Shown in pieces: positions 8,981-17,481 of a stretch of 64,000 bases of DNA. The notes beneath the pieces are model-generated. The model was not told where the DNA came from. It did not search any database and saw nothing but the letters and a program-made list of their open reading frames with translations. Source of the DNA: Bacteroidetes bacterium MedPE-SWsnd-G1 (GTDB lineage Bacteria; Bacteroidota; Bacteroidia; Flavobacteriales; Flavobacteriaceae). Each line of letters begins with the position of its first letter. The first letter of the stretch is position 1. The stretch covers positions 58,072 to 122,071 of the forward strand of contig MPDD01000005.1 in NCBI GenBank assembly GCA_001874265.1, in the 5' to 3' direction. A program made the translations under genes and the position numbers.

Positions 8981-9012
8981 AAAAAAGCCAACTGAAATCA
9001 GTTGGCTTTTTT
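8981..9012 (-). terminator. Strong terminator of hflX
   Basis: A nearly perfect 32-base palindrome: 15-bp arms (8981-8995 and 8998-9012) with A and T runs on both sides. On the minus strand it terminates hflX; it overlaps the last base of the hflX stop codon. It could also stop antisense reading from the other side. Confidence 0.88.
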
Positions 9013-10235
9013 TAAGAAATGCTATTTCCGTCTTTATCGTATTCGAAATACAAATAATCGTTATACGGAAAGCGTTGCATATGAATTCTTTTTACTTCTT
9101 CAAACACTCTTTCTTTAAACTGTTCCATGTTTTCTTTATTGATTGCAGAAATAAAGAGGCTGTTGTCCCCCATTTCATTCATCCAGGTTTTTTTCCAGTC
9201 TTCTAAAGTGTAATGCTCCTTTGTAAATTCAGTTACCAAATCGTCTTTATCAATAGTGCTATGTGTATAGGCATCTATTTTATTAAAGACTAAAATTGTT
9301 GGTTTATCGGCGCTTTCAATTTCATCTAAAATTTTATTTACGGATGCAATATGGTCTTCAAAATTTGGATGAGAAATATCAACGACATGCAATAGCAAAT
9401 CTGCCTCTCTAACCTCATCTAGAGTCGATTTAAAAGATTCTACCAATTGTGTTGGAAGTTTTCGAATAAACCCAACAGTATCGGTTAACAAAAAAGGAAT
9501 GTTTTTAATTACCACTTTTCTAACCGTAGTGTCTAGCGTGGCAAAGAGTTTGTTTTCGGCAAAAACATCACTCTTACTCACTACGTTCATCAAGGTAGAT
9601 TTTCCAACATTGGTATAACCCACCAATGCCGCTCGTACCATTCTTCCTCTATTTTTACGTTGAATGGCCATTTGCTTATCAATGGTTACCAACTTCTTTT
9701 TTAATAGCGCAATTTTATCGCGTACAATACGTCTATCCGTTTCAATTTCTGTTTCACCCGGACCACGCATTCCAATTCCCCCTTTTTGCCTACTAAGGTG
9801 CGTCCATAAACGTGTTAATCTCGGTAATAAATATTGGCATTGTGCTAGTTCTACCTGCGTACGCGCATATGATGTTTGCGCCCTTTGTGCAAAAATATCT
9901 AGAATTAAGTTGGTACGATCTAATATTTTACAATCTAGCACCTTCTCAATATTTCTTAATTGTGCCGGGTTCAATTCGTCATCAAAAATGGCTGTACCAA
10001 TATTATTTTGTTCAATATAAGCACTGATATCCTCTAACTTCCCAGCACCAATAAATGTTTTAGGGTTTGGCTTTTCTAATTTTTGCGTAAATCTTTTAAC
10101 AGCAACACCACCAGCAGTTCTTGTTAAGAACTCCAACTCATCCAAATATTCGTCCGTTTTTTCCTCGTTTTGATATTGCGATACAACGGCAATTAAAACG
10201 GCTTTCTCAGACTTTGCAACTTTTTCTTCAATCAT
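9012..10235 (-). CDS. hflX: GTPase HflX
   Basis: Ribosome-associated GTPase that splits stalled or hibernating 70S ribosomes. The N-terminal HflX domain (about residues 1-185) contains the glycine-rich GGIGMRGPGETEIETDRR region and a coiled-coil linker. The G domain follows: G1 GYTNVGKST, the switch FATLDTTVR, G3 DTVGFIRKLP and G4 NKID. Length 407 is typical. The start is the ATG at 10235, 25 bases after a TACATTTG box. It stands alone between two terminators. In other bacteria hflX responds to heat or antibiotic stress; nothing in the sequence shows that here. Confidence 0.96.
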   Translation of the reverse strand: MIEEKVAKSEKAVLIAVVSQYQNEEKTDEYLDELEFLTRTAGGVAVKRFTQKLEKPNPKTFIGAGKLEDISAYIEQNNIGTAIFDDELNPAQLRNIEKVLDCKILDRTNLILDIFAQRAQTSYARTQVELAQCQYLLPRLTRLWTHLSRQKGGIGMRGPGETEIETDRRIVRDKIALLKKKLVTIDKQMAIQRKNRGRMVRAALVGYTNVGKSTLMNVVSKSDVFAENKLFATLDTTVRKVVIKNIPFLLTDTVGFIRKLPTQLVESFKSTLDEVREADLLLHVVDISHPNFEDHIASVNKILDEIESADKPTILVFNKIDAYTHSTIDKDDLVTEFTKEHYTLEDWKKTWMNEMGDNSLFISAINKENMEQFKERVFEEVKRIHMQRFPYNDYLYFEYDKDGNSIS

Positions 10236-10260
10236 AAAAATTCTGTGCTAAATATGGCTA

Positions 10261-10268
10261 CAAATGTA
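10261..10268 (-). promoter_or_regulatory. -7 box of hflX
   Basis: TACATTTG on the minus strand, 25 bases before the hflX ATG; no clear -33 box. It lies just downstream of the terminator of the preceding gene. Confidence 0.5.
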
Positions 10269-10279
10269 CGAAAAACTAA

Positions 10280-10306
10280 AAAGCCGAAACACATGGTTCC
10301 GGCTTT
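10280..10306 (-). terminator. Terminator of DUF5689 lipoprotein gene
   Basis: Seven-bp GC-containing stem (10280-10286 with 10300-10306) with further pairing inside, followed on the minus strand by a T-rich stretch. It ends the receptor/lipoprotein unit. Confidence 0.75.
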
Positions 10307-10325
10307 CAATTTGTATATTTTCATT

Positions 10326-11756
10326 TTAGTTTCCTGTAACTTTTACATTTTCTAATTGGAACGTGGTTGTAACACCACTGTCGGCGCCTAAATATTTAAA
10401 TGCAATATAAACTTCGCCTTCTAAACAAGACAAATTTATTGATCCTGAAGGCGTTAAAGTAGCGCCGTAACCATTAGAAGGGCTATCTGCCAAATCTGCC
10501 TGAATCAACGCCCATGTAGCCGTATCAACATCTCCAGTGAAATCAGAAGATGCATATACACTTAGCGCATCCCCGTTATAGTAACCTACTTTTGTATCAA
10601 ATGTTAATTCTTCATTAGTCGTTGTGCTTAAATCTATAGCTGGCGTTACTAACCATACTTCCATAGGAGTTTCGTTACTTCTAAAAGCGGAAGCTTGCAT
10701 ATAACCATTTCCTGAAAAAGATCGCCAATCAAATTTCTCTGAACCTCCGTTTGTGTTTACATTTATCCAACCATCTGCTTCTAATTCCGATTCTGATGTG
10801 TTGTCAAAATTTTCATCAAATAAAACTGTATCGCCTCCTATTGGGTTATTTCCACAATCTAAAATTACCGGATCACATCTTACATCACTAGAAAAGTCTA
10901 TATATGTTGGATCGTTGATAATTAGTACAAAGAAATCTGCTCTAAAATCTTTCGCCAACACGGCGTTTATTGCTCCCTGCCCTGCGGCAATAGTGTACGA
11001 TTTAAAATCTGAAAATGTACTGGTTTGCAATGTTGCTGTAAGGTCATCATTACAACTCAATAAAGTACGCATTCCGTCATATTCGTCATTTGCTTCTCCC
11101 GCATAGGTTTTACCCAATTCACTAATTTCAAATTGCATTTCTTGAATCTGAATTAAAGTATTGATCTGATCTTGGGCAAAATCGTCTACTGAAACTAAAT
11201 TAGGTACAATCGTTTCTAATTCTAATGATCTTAAAATATGATCTGAGTAGATAAAAGAAGGTATTTCTTCTACGCCACCATTTAACAAAAATCCTAAAGT
11301 GTATCTTCCTGGTGTACCATCCGATGGATCTTTATCTTCTCCGTCATCATAAGAAACACTTAACCCATCTAATTTTATATACACCTTTCTACCAACTTCA
11401 AAAGTTTCAAATAAAGACGTTTTATCAACCAGCACTTCTATACCATGAGTCGCTCCTTCTGCTTTGTCTTGTATTATTAATTTTTTATAAAAATTTCCGG
11501 CTAAATCACTTGAAACGACATACCCTTCTAAATACAATCCGTTAGTAGTAACATCGAAAGTGTAAATATCTTCACCGCTAGAATTTTTATTCTGATTCCA
11601 GGCTTCTTTAACCGCAGACACACTAGAGTTTACGATTATGTCAGGTTCTTCTCCTCCCACAGGTGGTACTGCGTATTCGTCTCCTTGTACACATGCAAAA
11701 ACGACCAAAGCCATTAGAACAAGCCCAAGAACTTTATTTATATTCGTTGGTTTCAT
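10326..11756 (-). CDS. DUF5689 lipoprotein with choice-of-anchor J domain
   Basis: A predicted outer-membrane lipoprotein of 476 residues. The signal peptide ends in a lipobox VFAC about 20 residues from the ATG at 11756. An upstream in-frame ATG at 11783 would add nine polar residues before the signal peptide, so I prefer 11756. Residues about 35-260 match my recollection of DUF5689, a Bacteroidota-specific domain. From about residue 300 the sequence is a choice-of-anchor J type beta-sandwich (FDENFDN..., DGWINVNTNG, WLVTPAIDLS). It follows the TonB receptor gene closely on the same strand, so it is probably a surface binding partner of that receptor. Ligand unknown; nearby nucleases suggest nucleic acid or its breakdown products. 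Confidence 0.82.
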   Translation of the reverse strand: MKPTNINKVLGLVLMALVVFACVQGDEYAVPPVGGEEPDIIVNSSVSAVKEAWNQNKNSSGEDIYTFDVTTNGLYLEGYVVSSDLAGNFYKKLIIQDKAEGATHGIEVLVDKTSLFETFEVGRKVYIKLDGLSVSYDDGEDKDPSDGTPGRYTLGFLLNGGVEEIPSFIYSDHILRSLELETIVPNLVSVDDFAQDQINTLIQIQEMQFEISELGKTYAGEANDEYDGMRTLLSCNDDLTATLQTSTFSDFKSYTIAAGQGAINAVLAKDFRADFFVLIINDPTYIDFSSDVRCDPVILDCGNNPIGGDTVLFDENFDNTSESELEADGWINVNTNGGSEKFDWRSFSGNGYMQASAFRSNETPMEVWLVTPAIDLSTTTNEELTFDTKVGYYNGDALSVYASSDFTGDVDTATWALIQADLADSPSNGYGATLTPSGSINLSCLEGEVYIAFKYLGADSGVTTTFQLENVKVTGN

Positions 11757-11790
11757 ATTATCTTTTTTATGTTTTAGTATCATTTTTTAA

Positions 11791-14613
11791 TTAGAATCTG
11801 AAGTACACATTTAAGTAATATGTTGCTCCATATCCATACCAATATTTAGGTCCAAAAATTGGTTTTTCTCTTTCTTGATCATCTTTTAACACTCGGTAAT
11901 TCGCATTTCTAGACTGTTCGAAACCTCCTGTTTTGTACTTTGTATTTAGAATGTTATTTATCGAAGCAAAGAACCCTATAAAATAATCATCAACTCTCCA
12001 AGATTTTCCTCCAACAGCGTTCACAAGAAAGTAACTATCAAATTGTTCTTGCGCTAACAATTGTTTTGCAATTTCTGGATCATAATCATTGAAAGGCTGT
12101 CCATCTGATGGGTCGGTACTGAAATTACTTGTTCTAGATAATGGACTAATGTCTAAATATCCGTTAGAAAAGTAATTTCCTGTAGCGCCAAACCACCAAT
12201 AATTTGGATCTCTATATTCAAATCCGATTGACATGGCTTGTTGTGGCCCTCCGGCAACATGATAATTTTTTAAGTAGGCAGGTTCATCTACTAAATTACC
12301 ATCAAAAGCATCAGATGTCAAATACAAATTAGGATTGTTATTGTAAATATAATCTCCAATAGCGGCTGCGCCTTTTAATTTAATTGTAGGTGTTATTTGG
12401 TAACTTAATCCAAGTTCCATTCCTATATTTCTCTTATCTATACCCGATAAAACTTCTTGAACAAAAGCACTCGATTCCACCGCACCTTGTTCATTTACAA
12501 ATGAGATTCCATCGGCATAATAAAAGGAAATTTCAGTGGCATCAGCAAACTCTGTATAGAAGCCCGTAATTCTAGCCTGAACTTTAGGAGTTCTTAAAAT
12601 ATAACTTAAGTCTGCCGTCGTAATTTTTTCACTTGTCAAATCTTTAACTACATCATTATTTTCTCTTGAATTAGAAAATGAATTTCTTATAGTTGGAGCG
12701 TTAGATAAATACCCTGCATTAAAATTTACCAAATGACGTCCTGATATTTTATAAGTCAAACCTCCTTTAAAACTTGCATTCGAAAAACTCAATTTTTCAC
12801 TTTTTCCATAAGACCGTTCCCCCGGAAAACGACCATTTTCGTACAACCCGTTTCTTTGGTAGTTAGTAGATGCAAACTTTCCGCTGATATAAAAATCAAC
12901 TTTGTTATACTGAAATTGAGCTTGTGCAAAAGCATCAATTGTAGAAGCATCAATTTCATAATTATACTTAAATCGATCTCCTTCTTGAACAATGCTATTA
13001 GGGTTTCGTAAGTCATTTTGAGACTCATCTAAAGTTTCAGAAAAAGAATCAACATTTAAAAAACCTGTACCTCCTAACAAATCTTTTATTGCTGCAAAAT
13101 TCTCCGAGTTTAAATTGCGATAAGACACCGATCCGTTTAAATCAATATTATCAGTTAACTCAGTTCTTAAAATAGAATTAAAAGTAAATTGTGTATCGTC
13201 ATTTCTATCGTCATACAAGGCGTATGTAGAATTTCCACCTAGATTAGCCGAGTTTAAATTCGCATCGTACATAGATTGCCAATCCATTTGCCCATCGTCT
13301 TGAAAATCTTCCATTGCTAAATACGCTCCTGCATAATCCGGGTTGTCGACATCTCTTAAAAAATAACTCGGCAATTTTTGATAGTACGTTGGATCTGGAT
13401 TTGAACCTCCGCCAATTAAATAATCATTGCCTGAAGAATCCGTAACCAAATTCATACCTCCATGATCTATTCTGCTATTTGCAACTTTACCCGTTTGAAA
13501 AGCGACATTTGAGTTCAAGGTTGTTTTTTCATTTATGTCCCAATAATGATTCAACATAAAAACAGGTTCTTCTATATGGCGTTCTCTAGAATTTCTTTTT
13601 TCTCCACGTTGTTTACCCCAATATGCATTATATCTCGTGCCTTTTAAATCGTATACCTCTTGTGTATTTGGTGACGATTTTCCTCTTCTGTTCGGTGTAT
13701 AAAAAGCGGTGAAGTTTAGACTGTGCTTGTCATTTATAACTTTCTCTATTGCCGCAAAAAATGAATTTGAATCGTATAAACTCGCATCATTATAGCCTTC
13801 ATGTGCAAATCTTCTTGATGCAGAAAAAGAATATGCCCAACCATTTTCTGACAAACCAGAGGAATAACTGACCATTAATCTACCTGAATATGACCTATTA
13901 GAAGAAGCCAAGGAAACACGCCCTCCACGCCCATATTCTGAAGCCCGCATTGTAATATTATTTGTGCCTGCAACACCTCCAAACGTATAATCTGATGCCG
14001 CCAATCCATTGGTAAAAACCTGATTACGCATCACATCATTTAAGCCACCCCAATTACTCCATTGCGGACGACCGTTATAGAGTTTATTCATTTCAATTCC
14101 GTTGATTAACAAGGAACCGTTTTCCGAATTATAGCCTCTTGCTCTAAAAAAAGTAGGGCTAAATTCGAATGCTGCCGTATTTAGAAATATATCTCTTGAG
14201 GCTTGTAATAACCCAGCGGTATTATCGGCGCCCCCCTCATCTTCACTCAATTGATCGTCGGTCAAAGAAATGACACTCAAATCATTTATTTGAACCACAG
14301 CCTCATTCAATAAAATCACACCTAAATCAACGGATTCGCCTTCTTTAATAACAACTGGAAAATTTTGCGTGTAGTATCCCTCTAATTCAATCTGAACCAA
14401 TTGTTCTCCAATAGGTACATTTTTCAATTCAAATGAACCATCGACTTGTGTTAGTTGGTGCAAATCAGCTCCAATAATTTTTACCAATACGTTTGCAATG
14501 GGTTCGGCGGAATGGCTATCCGAAACCGTTCCTTTTACACTACTCAAAGATTGTGAATACGATGCCATTACGCTCATACACAGCATGAATAATGATATAT
14601 AAATTTTCTTCAT
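11791..14613 (-). CDS. TonB-dependent receptor with CarboxypepD_reg-like domain
   Basis: An outer-membrane, TonB/ExbBD-energised importer of 940 residues. After a signal peptide (about 1-20, ending SYSQ) comes a CarboxypepD_reg-like beta-sandwich (GTVSDSHSAEPIANVLVKI..., about 25-110). A plug domain follows (FSPTFFRARGYNSENGSLLINGIEM near residue 155), then a long beta barrel ending in an aromatic Phe (YLNVYFRF). The arrangement resembles SusC, but no SusD gene is present; the partner is the DUF5689 lipoprotein just downstream. Divergently, secreted EEP nucleases begin at 14762. I infer import of products of extracellular nucleic acid or phosphodiester cleavage. A -7 box lies at 14657-14664. 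Confidence 0.9.
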   Translation of the reverse strand: MKKIYISLFMLCMSVMASYSQSLSSVKGTVSDSHSAEPIANVLVKIIGADLHQLTQVDGSFELKNVPIGEQLVQIELEGYYTQNFPVVIKEGESVDLGVILLNEAVVQINDLSVISLTDDQLSEDEGGADNTAGLLQASRDIFLNTAAFEFSPTFFRARGYNSENGSLLINGIEMNKLYNGRPQWSNWGGLNDVMRNQVFTNGLAASDYTFGGVAGTNNITMRASEYGRGGRVSLASSNRSYSGRLMVSYSSGLSENGWAYSFSASRRFAHEGYNDASLYDSNSFFAAIEKVINDKHSLNFTAFYTPNRRGKSSPNTQEVYDLKGTRYNAYWGKQRGEKRNSRERHIEEPVFMLNHYWDINEKTTLNSNVAFQTGKVANSRIDHGGMNLVTDSSGNDYLIGGGSNPDPTYYQKLPSYFLRDVDNPDYAGAYLAMEDFQDDGQMDWQSMYDANLNSANLGGNSTYALYDDRNDDTQFTFNSILRTELTDNIDLNGSVSYRNLNSENFAAIKDLLGGTGFLNVDSFSETLDESQNDLRNPNSIVQEGDRFKYNYEIDASTIDAFAQAQFQYNKVDFYISGKFASTNYQRNGLYENGRFPGERSYGKSEKLSFSNASFKGGLTYKISGRHLVNFNAGYLSNAPTIRNSFSNSRENNDVVKDLTSEKITTADLSYILRTPKVQARITGFYTEFADATEISFYYADGISFVNEQGAVESSAFVQEVLSGIDKRNIGMELGLSYQITPTIKLKGAAAIGDYIYNNNPNLYLTSDAFDGNLVDEPAYLKNYHVAGGPQQAMSIGFEYRDPNYWWFGATGNYFSNGYLDISPLSRTSNFSTDPSDGQPFNDYDPEIAKQLLAQEQFDSYFLVNAVGGKSWRVDDYFIGFFASINNILNTKYKTGGFEQSRNANYRVLKDDQEREKPIFGPKYWYGYGATYYLNVYFRF

Positions 14614-14656
14614 ACGAAATCTAAAGTTTGGACGAATACAATTTTTTTTGGACTAA

Positions 14657-14664
14657 CAAAATTA
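14657..14664 (-). promoter_or_regulatory. -7 box of TonB receptor/DUF5689 operon
   Basis: TAATTTTG on the minus strand, 43 bases before the receptor ATG. The 148-bp divergent region to the nuclease gene also holds TAAATTTG for the other direction. Confidence 0.5.
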
Positions 14665-14728
14665 CACCTTTTTAGGAGTTTAATGAATTCTTTATATTCT
14701 TATTCTGATAATCTTGAAAAAAACTATT

Positions 14729-14736
14729 TAAATTTG
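14729..14736 (+). promoter_or_regulatory. -7 box of first EEP nuclease gene
   Basis: TAAATTTG, 25 bases before the ATG at 14762; no clear -33 box at 19-21 bases. Confidence 0.45.
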
Positions 14737-14761
14737 TTTGGGTCAAAAACTGCCTAACTAA

Positions 14762-15802
14762 ATGAAAAAACACCTCTTTTCTCTTCTTTTTATAATAAGT
14801 CTTTGCTGTTTTGGACAAGAACGGCAATTTAAAATTAGGACTCTTGCATTTTACAATCTAGAAAATCTGTTCGACACCATTAACAATCCGGCTAAAAATG
14901 ACGAAGCAAGCCCAATAATGGAGATGAAAGCAAACAAATCTAAAACTTACTGGGATAAAATTGACAATTTAGGTAAAGTACTTTCTGAAATTGGAGTTGA
15001 TAAAGCAAATAACAGCCCTGCAATTATTGGTGTGGTGGAAATAGAAAATGATACCGTTTTAAAAGACTTGGTAAATGGTCCTTTCTTAAAAGATAAAAAC
15101 TATAAAATTATACACTACGATTCGCCAGACGAAAGAGGTATTGATGTAGGGCTTTTATACCAAGAGCGTTACTTTAAACCTACACATCATAAAAATTATG
15201 AATTGAAAATTTATACACCAGATGGAGAGCGTGTATTTACTAGAGATCAACTTTTAGTAAGTGGCTATTTAGACGACGAAAAGATTCATGTAATTGTAAA
15301 TCACTGGCCTTCTAAAAGAGGAGGAACTAGGAGTATTCCTTTTAGAGAAAAAGCAGCCGCTTTAAACCTTAAAATTATGAAAGAGGTTCGGGAAAAAGAG
15401 CCAAACGCCAAGATAATTACGATGGGAGATTTTAACGATGACCCTATTGAATCTAGTTTTAAGAAGGTTTTAAAAACTAAAAAAGAGAAAGAGGATGTTA
15501 AAGAAAATGACATTTATAACCCTTACGAGAATATGTACAATAGTGGATTAAATACCACTGGTTATAGGGATAACATCAACTTATTCGATCAAATTTTAGT
15601 GAGTTCACAGTTCGTCACAACCAAAAATGAATTTGAAAGTTACAAGTTGTATCAGGCAAATATTTTCAATCCTAAATACTTAATCTCAAAAAAAGGACGT
15701 TATAAAGGGTATCCGTTTAGAAGTTTCTCATACGGAACTTATACAGGTGGGTATAGTGATCATTATCCATCATATATATATTTATTAAAAGAAATTAAAT
15801 AA
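14762..15802 (+). CDS. Secreted endonuclease/exonuclease/phosphatase (EEP) family protein
   Basis: A 346-residue metal-dependent phosphodiesterase of the DNase I/exonuclease III fold. A signal peptide (1-19, ending CCFGQ) directs it out of the cytoplasm. Catalytic motifs are in order: AFYNLENLFDT, the metal-binding Glu in GVVEIEND, DERGIDVGLLY, NHWPSKRGG with its His, MGDFNDDP and the final GGYSDHYP His. Family members cut DNA, RNA or phospho-lipids/sugars; secretion plus the neighbouring receptor favours nucleic-acid degradation, but this is inference. It is a clear paralogue of the gene at 16435, with the same motifs and length. The DUF922 gene begins 2-11 bases after its stop, so the two are co-transcribed. 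Confidence 0.9.
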   Translation: MKKHLFSLLFIISLCCFGQERQFKIRTLAFYNLENLFDTINNPAKNDEASPIMEMKANKSKTYWDKIDNLGKVLSEIGVDKANNSPAIIGVVEIENDTVLKDLVNGPFLKDKNYKIIHYDSPDERGIDVGLLYQERYFKPTHHKNYELKIYTPDGERVFTRDQLLVSGYLDDEKIHVIVNHWPSKRGGTRSIPFREKAAALNLKIMKEVREKEPNAKIITMGDFNDDPIESSFKKVLKTKKEKEDVKENDIYNPYENMYNSGLNTTGYRDNINLFDQILVSSQFVTTKNEFESYKLYQANIFNPKYLISKKGRYKGYPFRSFSYGTYTGGYSDHYPSYIYLLKEIK

Positions 15803-15813
15803 CATTGATACGT

Positions 15814-16350
15814 GTGAATAACCGCCGAACCATATTCTTTTTATTAGTTACCTGCTTCATTTTTCAATCTATAACTGCACAAGAATATATTCAATGGTCT
15901 AAGAGCAGAAAACTTGAATGGAAAGATTTTCAAGGGCGACCAAATGAAGATGTGTATGCTGCGGCTTTAACTTCTTATAAAATAGAGATTACACCTTCTA
16001 AGGTAATTGTTGATGAAAATAATAACATCAAGAATTTTAACGAATTAACTGTTAAGGCCTATTTTTATAAAAACCATTCTTGGGTTGTTGAAATGAACGA
16101 CTACTTGTTGCAGCACGAGCAACTTCACTTTGATATCGCTGAACTTTTTGCTCGAAAAATGAGAGTGGAGTTCAAAAAGCTTCAGGCAGAAAAAATTGCC
16201 AACTTCGATACTTATTACGGAGTATACAAAAAACTTTGGGCAGCATGCAGAGAAATGCAACGAGCATTTGACAAAGAATCGAATCATAGCATAAATGAAG
16301 TTCAGAATAACCTTTGGGTAGAAAAAATAAACAGCTTACTTCAATCTTAG
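15814..16350 (+). CDS. Secreted DUF922-like protein with HExxH motif
   Basis: A protein of about 178 residues with an N-terminal signal segment (IFFLLVTCFIFQSITAQ). The core contains LEWKDFQGRP near residue 30 and HEQLHFDIAELFARK near residue 100. The HEQLH is an HExxH zinc-metalloprotease signature, as in DUF922 proteins, so a secreted peptidase is plausible but unproven. There is no ATG in a suitable place. I use GTG at 15814; TTG at 15805, three codons earlier, is the alternative. The sequence TAACATTG sits four bases before that GTG and may be an imperfect -7 box, but the gene follows the first nuclease so closely that co-transcription is more likely. It lies between two nuclease paralogues. 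Confidence 0.75.
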   Translation: MNNRRTIFFLLVTCFIFQSITAQEYIQWSKSRKLEWKDFQGRPNEDVYAAALTSYKIEITPSKVIVDENNNIKNFNELTVKAYFYKNHSWVVEMNDYLLQHEQLHFDIAELFARKMRVEFKKLQAEKIANFDTYYGVYKKLWAACREMQRAFDKESNHSINEVQNNLWVEKINSLLQS

Positions 16351-16434
16351 GTATTTCCAATCCAACATACTATTCGCTAACAATCAGCTGATTAATTTAG
16401 TATTTAAAAAAAAGTTTAGTACTTTTAAGGTGCT

Positions 16435-17481
16435 ATGAAATCTATTTCTCTAAAACTTTTAGTGTTTTTGGTGTGCCTTCAATCCATGGCTCAAAACAAT
16501 AGTAAGACGTATAATATTCATACTGTTGCATTTTATAATGTTGAAAATTTATTTGACACTATTGACGACCCTAATTCTAAAGATGAATACAGTCCAATTC
16601 TGAAACTTAAAACCAGTAAATCTGATGCCTATTGGAGCAAAATAAATAATATAGTTCGCGTAATTTCTGAAATTGGCAAAGAGACTACCAAAACAAGTCC
16701 AACATTAATAGGCTTAGCCGAAATTGAAAACAAAGCTGTACTCAAAGATCTTATAAAAACAGAGCATATAAAAAATCAAAACTATGATTATATACATGTA
16801 GATTCGCCCGATTGGAGAGGAATAGACGTTGCGCTACTTTATAAAAAAGGGAGTTTTGAACCCATCAATTTTAAAACTTTTGAACTGTTTGCATTCAATG
16901 ACAAAGGATATAGGATAAAAACCCGAAATCAATTGTTGGTTACTGGCTATTTAGACAATGAACTCATTCATTTAATAATTACTCATTGGCCATCTCAGCA
17001 AAGAGGGCAGCAAAAAACAGAATATTTAAGAGTGAAGTCTGCTGAACTTTCAGCGCAAATTATAGAAGAAGTAAGAAACGAATTCAAGCGTCCGAAAATT
17101 GTTCTTATGGGCGATTTGAATGAAAACCCAACAGCCGAATATCTCGAAGAAACTCTAAAAATATCAGCAAATAAAGAGGGTGTTTCTGATGTATCTCTGT
17201 ACAATCCATTTAAATCTCATTTTAAAAATGGGCATGGTTCTCTAGGTTTTAGAGATAATTTAAACATGTTCGACCAAATTCTAATTTCCCAACCTTTCAT
17301 TGCAAAAGAATATTATAACTATCAATTTTATAAATCTGGAATTTTTAATCCGAGTTACTTAACTCAAAAGAAAGGAAGCTTTAAGGGCTATCCATTTAGA
17401 AGTTGGGGCCAAAACAACATTTTTACTGGCGGGTATAGCGATCATTATCCTGTTTATATATACCTGATAAAAGAACAGTAA
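16435..17481 (+). CDS. Secreted EEP family nuclease/phosphatase, second paralogue
   Basis: A 348-residue homologue of the protein at 14762, with signal peptide (1-19, ending QSMAQ) and the same catalytic series: AFYNVENLFDT, GLAEIENK, DWRGIDVALLY, THWPSQQRG, MGDLNENP (Asn retained) and GGYSDHYP. The two share sequence from end to end, so they arose by local duplication around the DUF922 gene and have since diverged considerably. All expected catalytic residues are present in both, so neither looks degenerate. It has an 84-base upstream gap without a convincing -7 box and may be read through from the DUF922 gene. Its stop codon abuts the recJ stop (TAATTA). Confidence 0.9.
   Translation: MKSISLKLLVFLVCLQSMAQNNSKTYNIHTVAFYNVENLFDTIDDPNSKDEYSPILKLKTSKSDAYWSKINNIVRVISEIGKETTKTSPTLIGLAEIENKAVLKDLIKTEHIKNQNYDYIHVDSPDWRGIDVALLYKKGSFEPINFKTFELFAFNDKGYRIKTRNQLLVTGYLDNELIHLIITHWPSQQRGQQKTEYLRVKSAELSAQIIEEVRNEFKRPKIVLMGDLNENPTAEYLEETLKISANKEGVSDVSLYNPFKSHFKNGHGSLGFRDNLNMFDQILISQPFIAKEYYNYQFYKSGIFNPSYLTQKKGSFKGYPFRSWGQNNIFTGGYSDHYPVYIYLIKEQ

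Noticed and set aside
9664..10020. 118-residue antisense frame within hflX
   Set aside because: Complementary to conserved GTPase motifs; no independent support.
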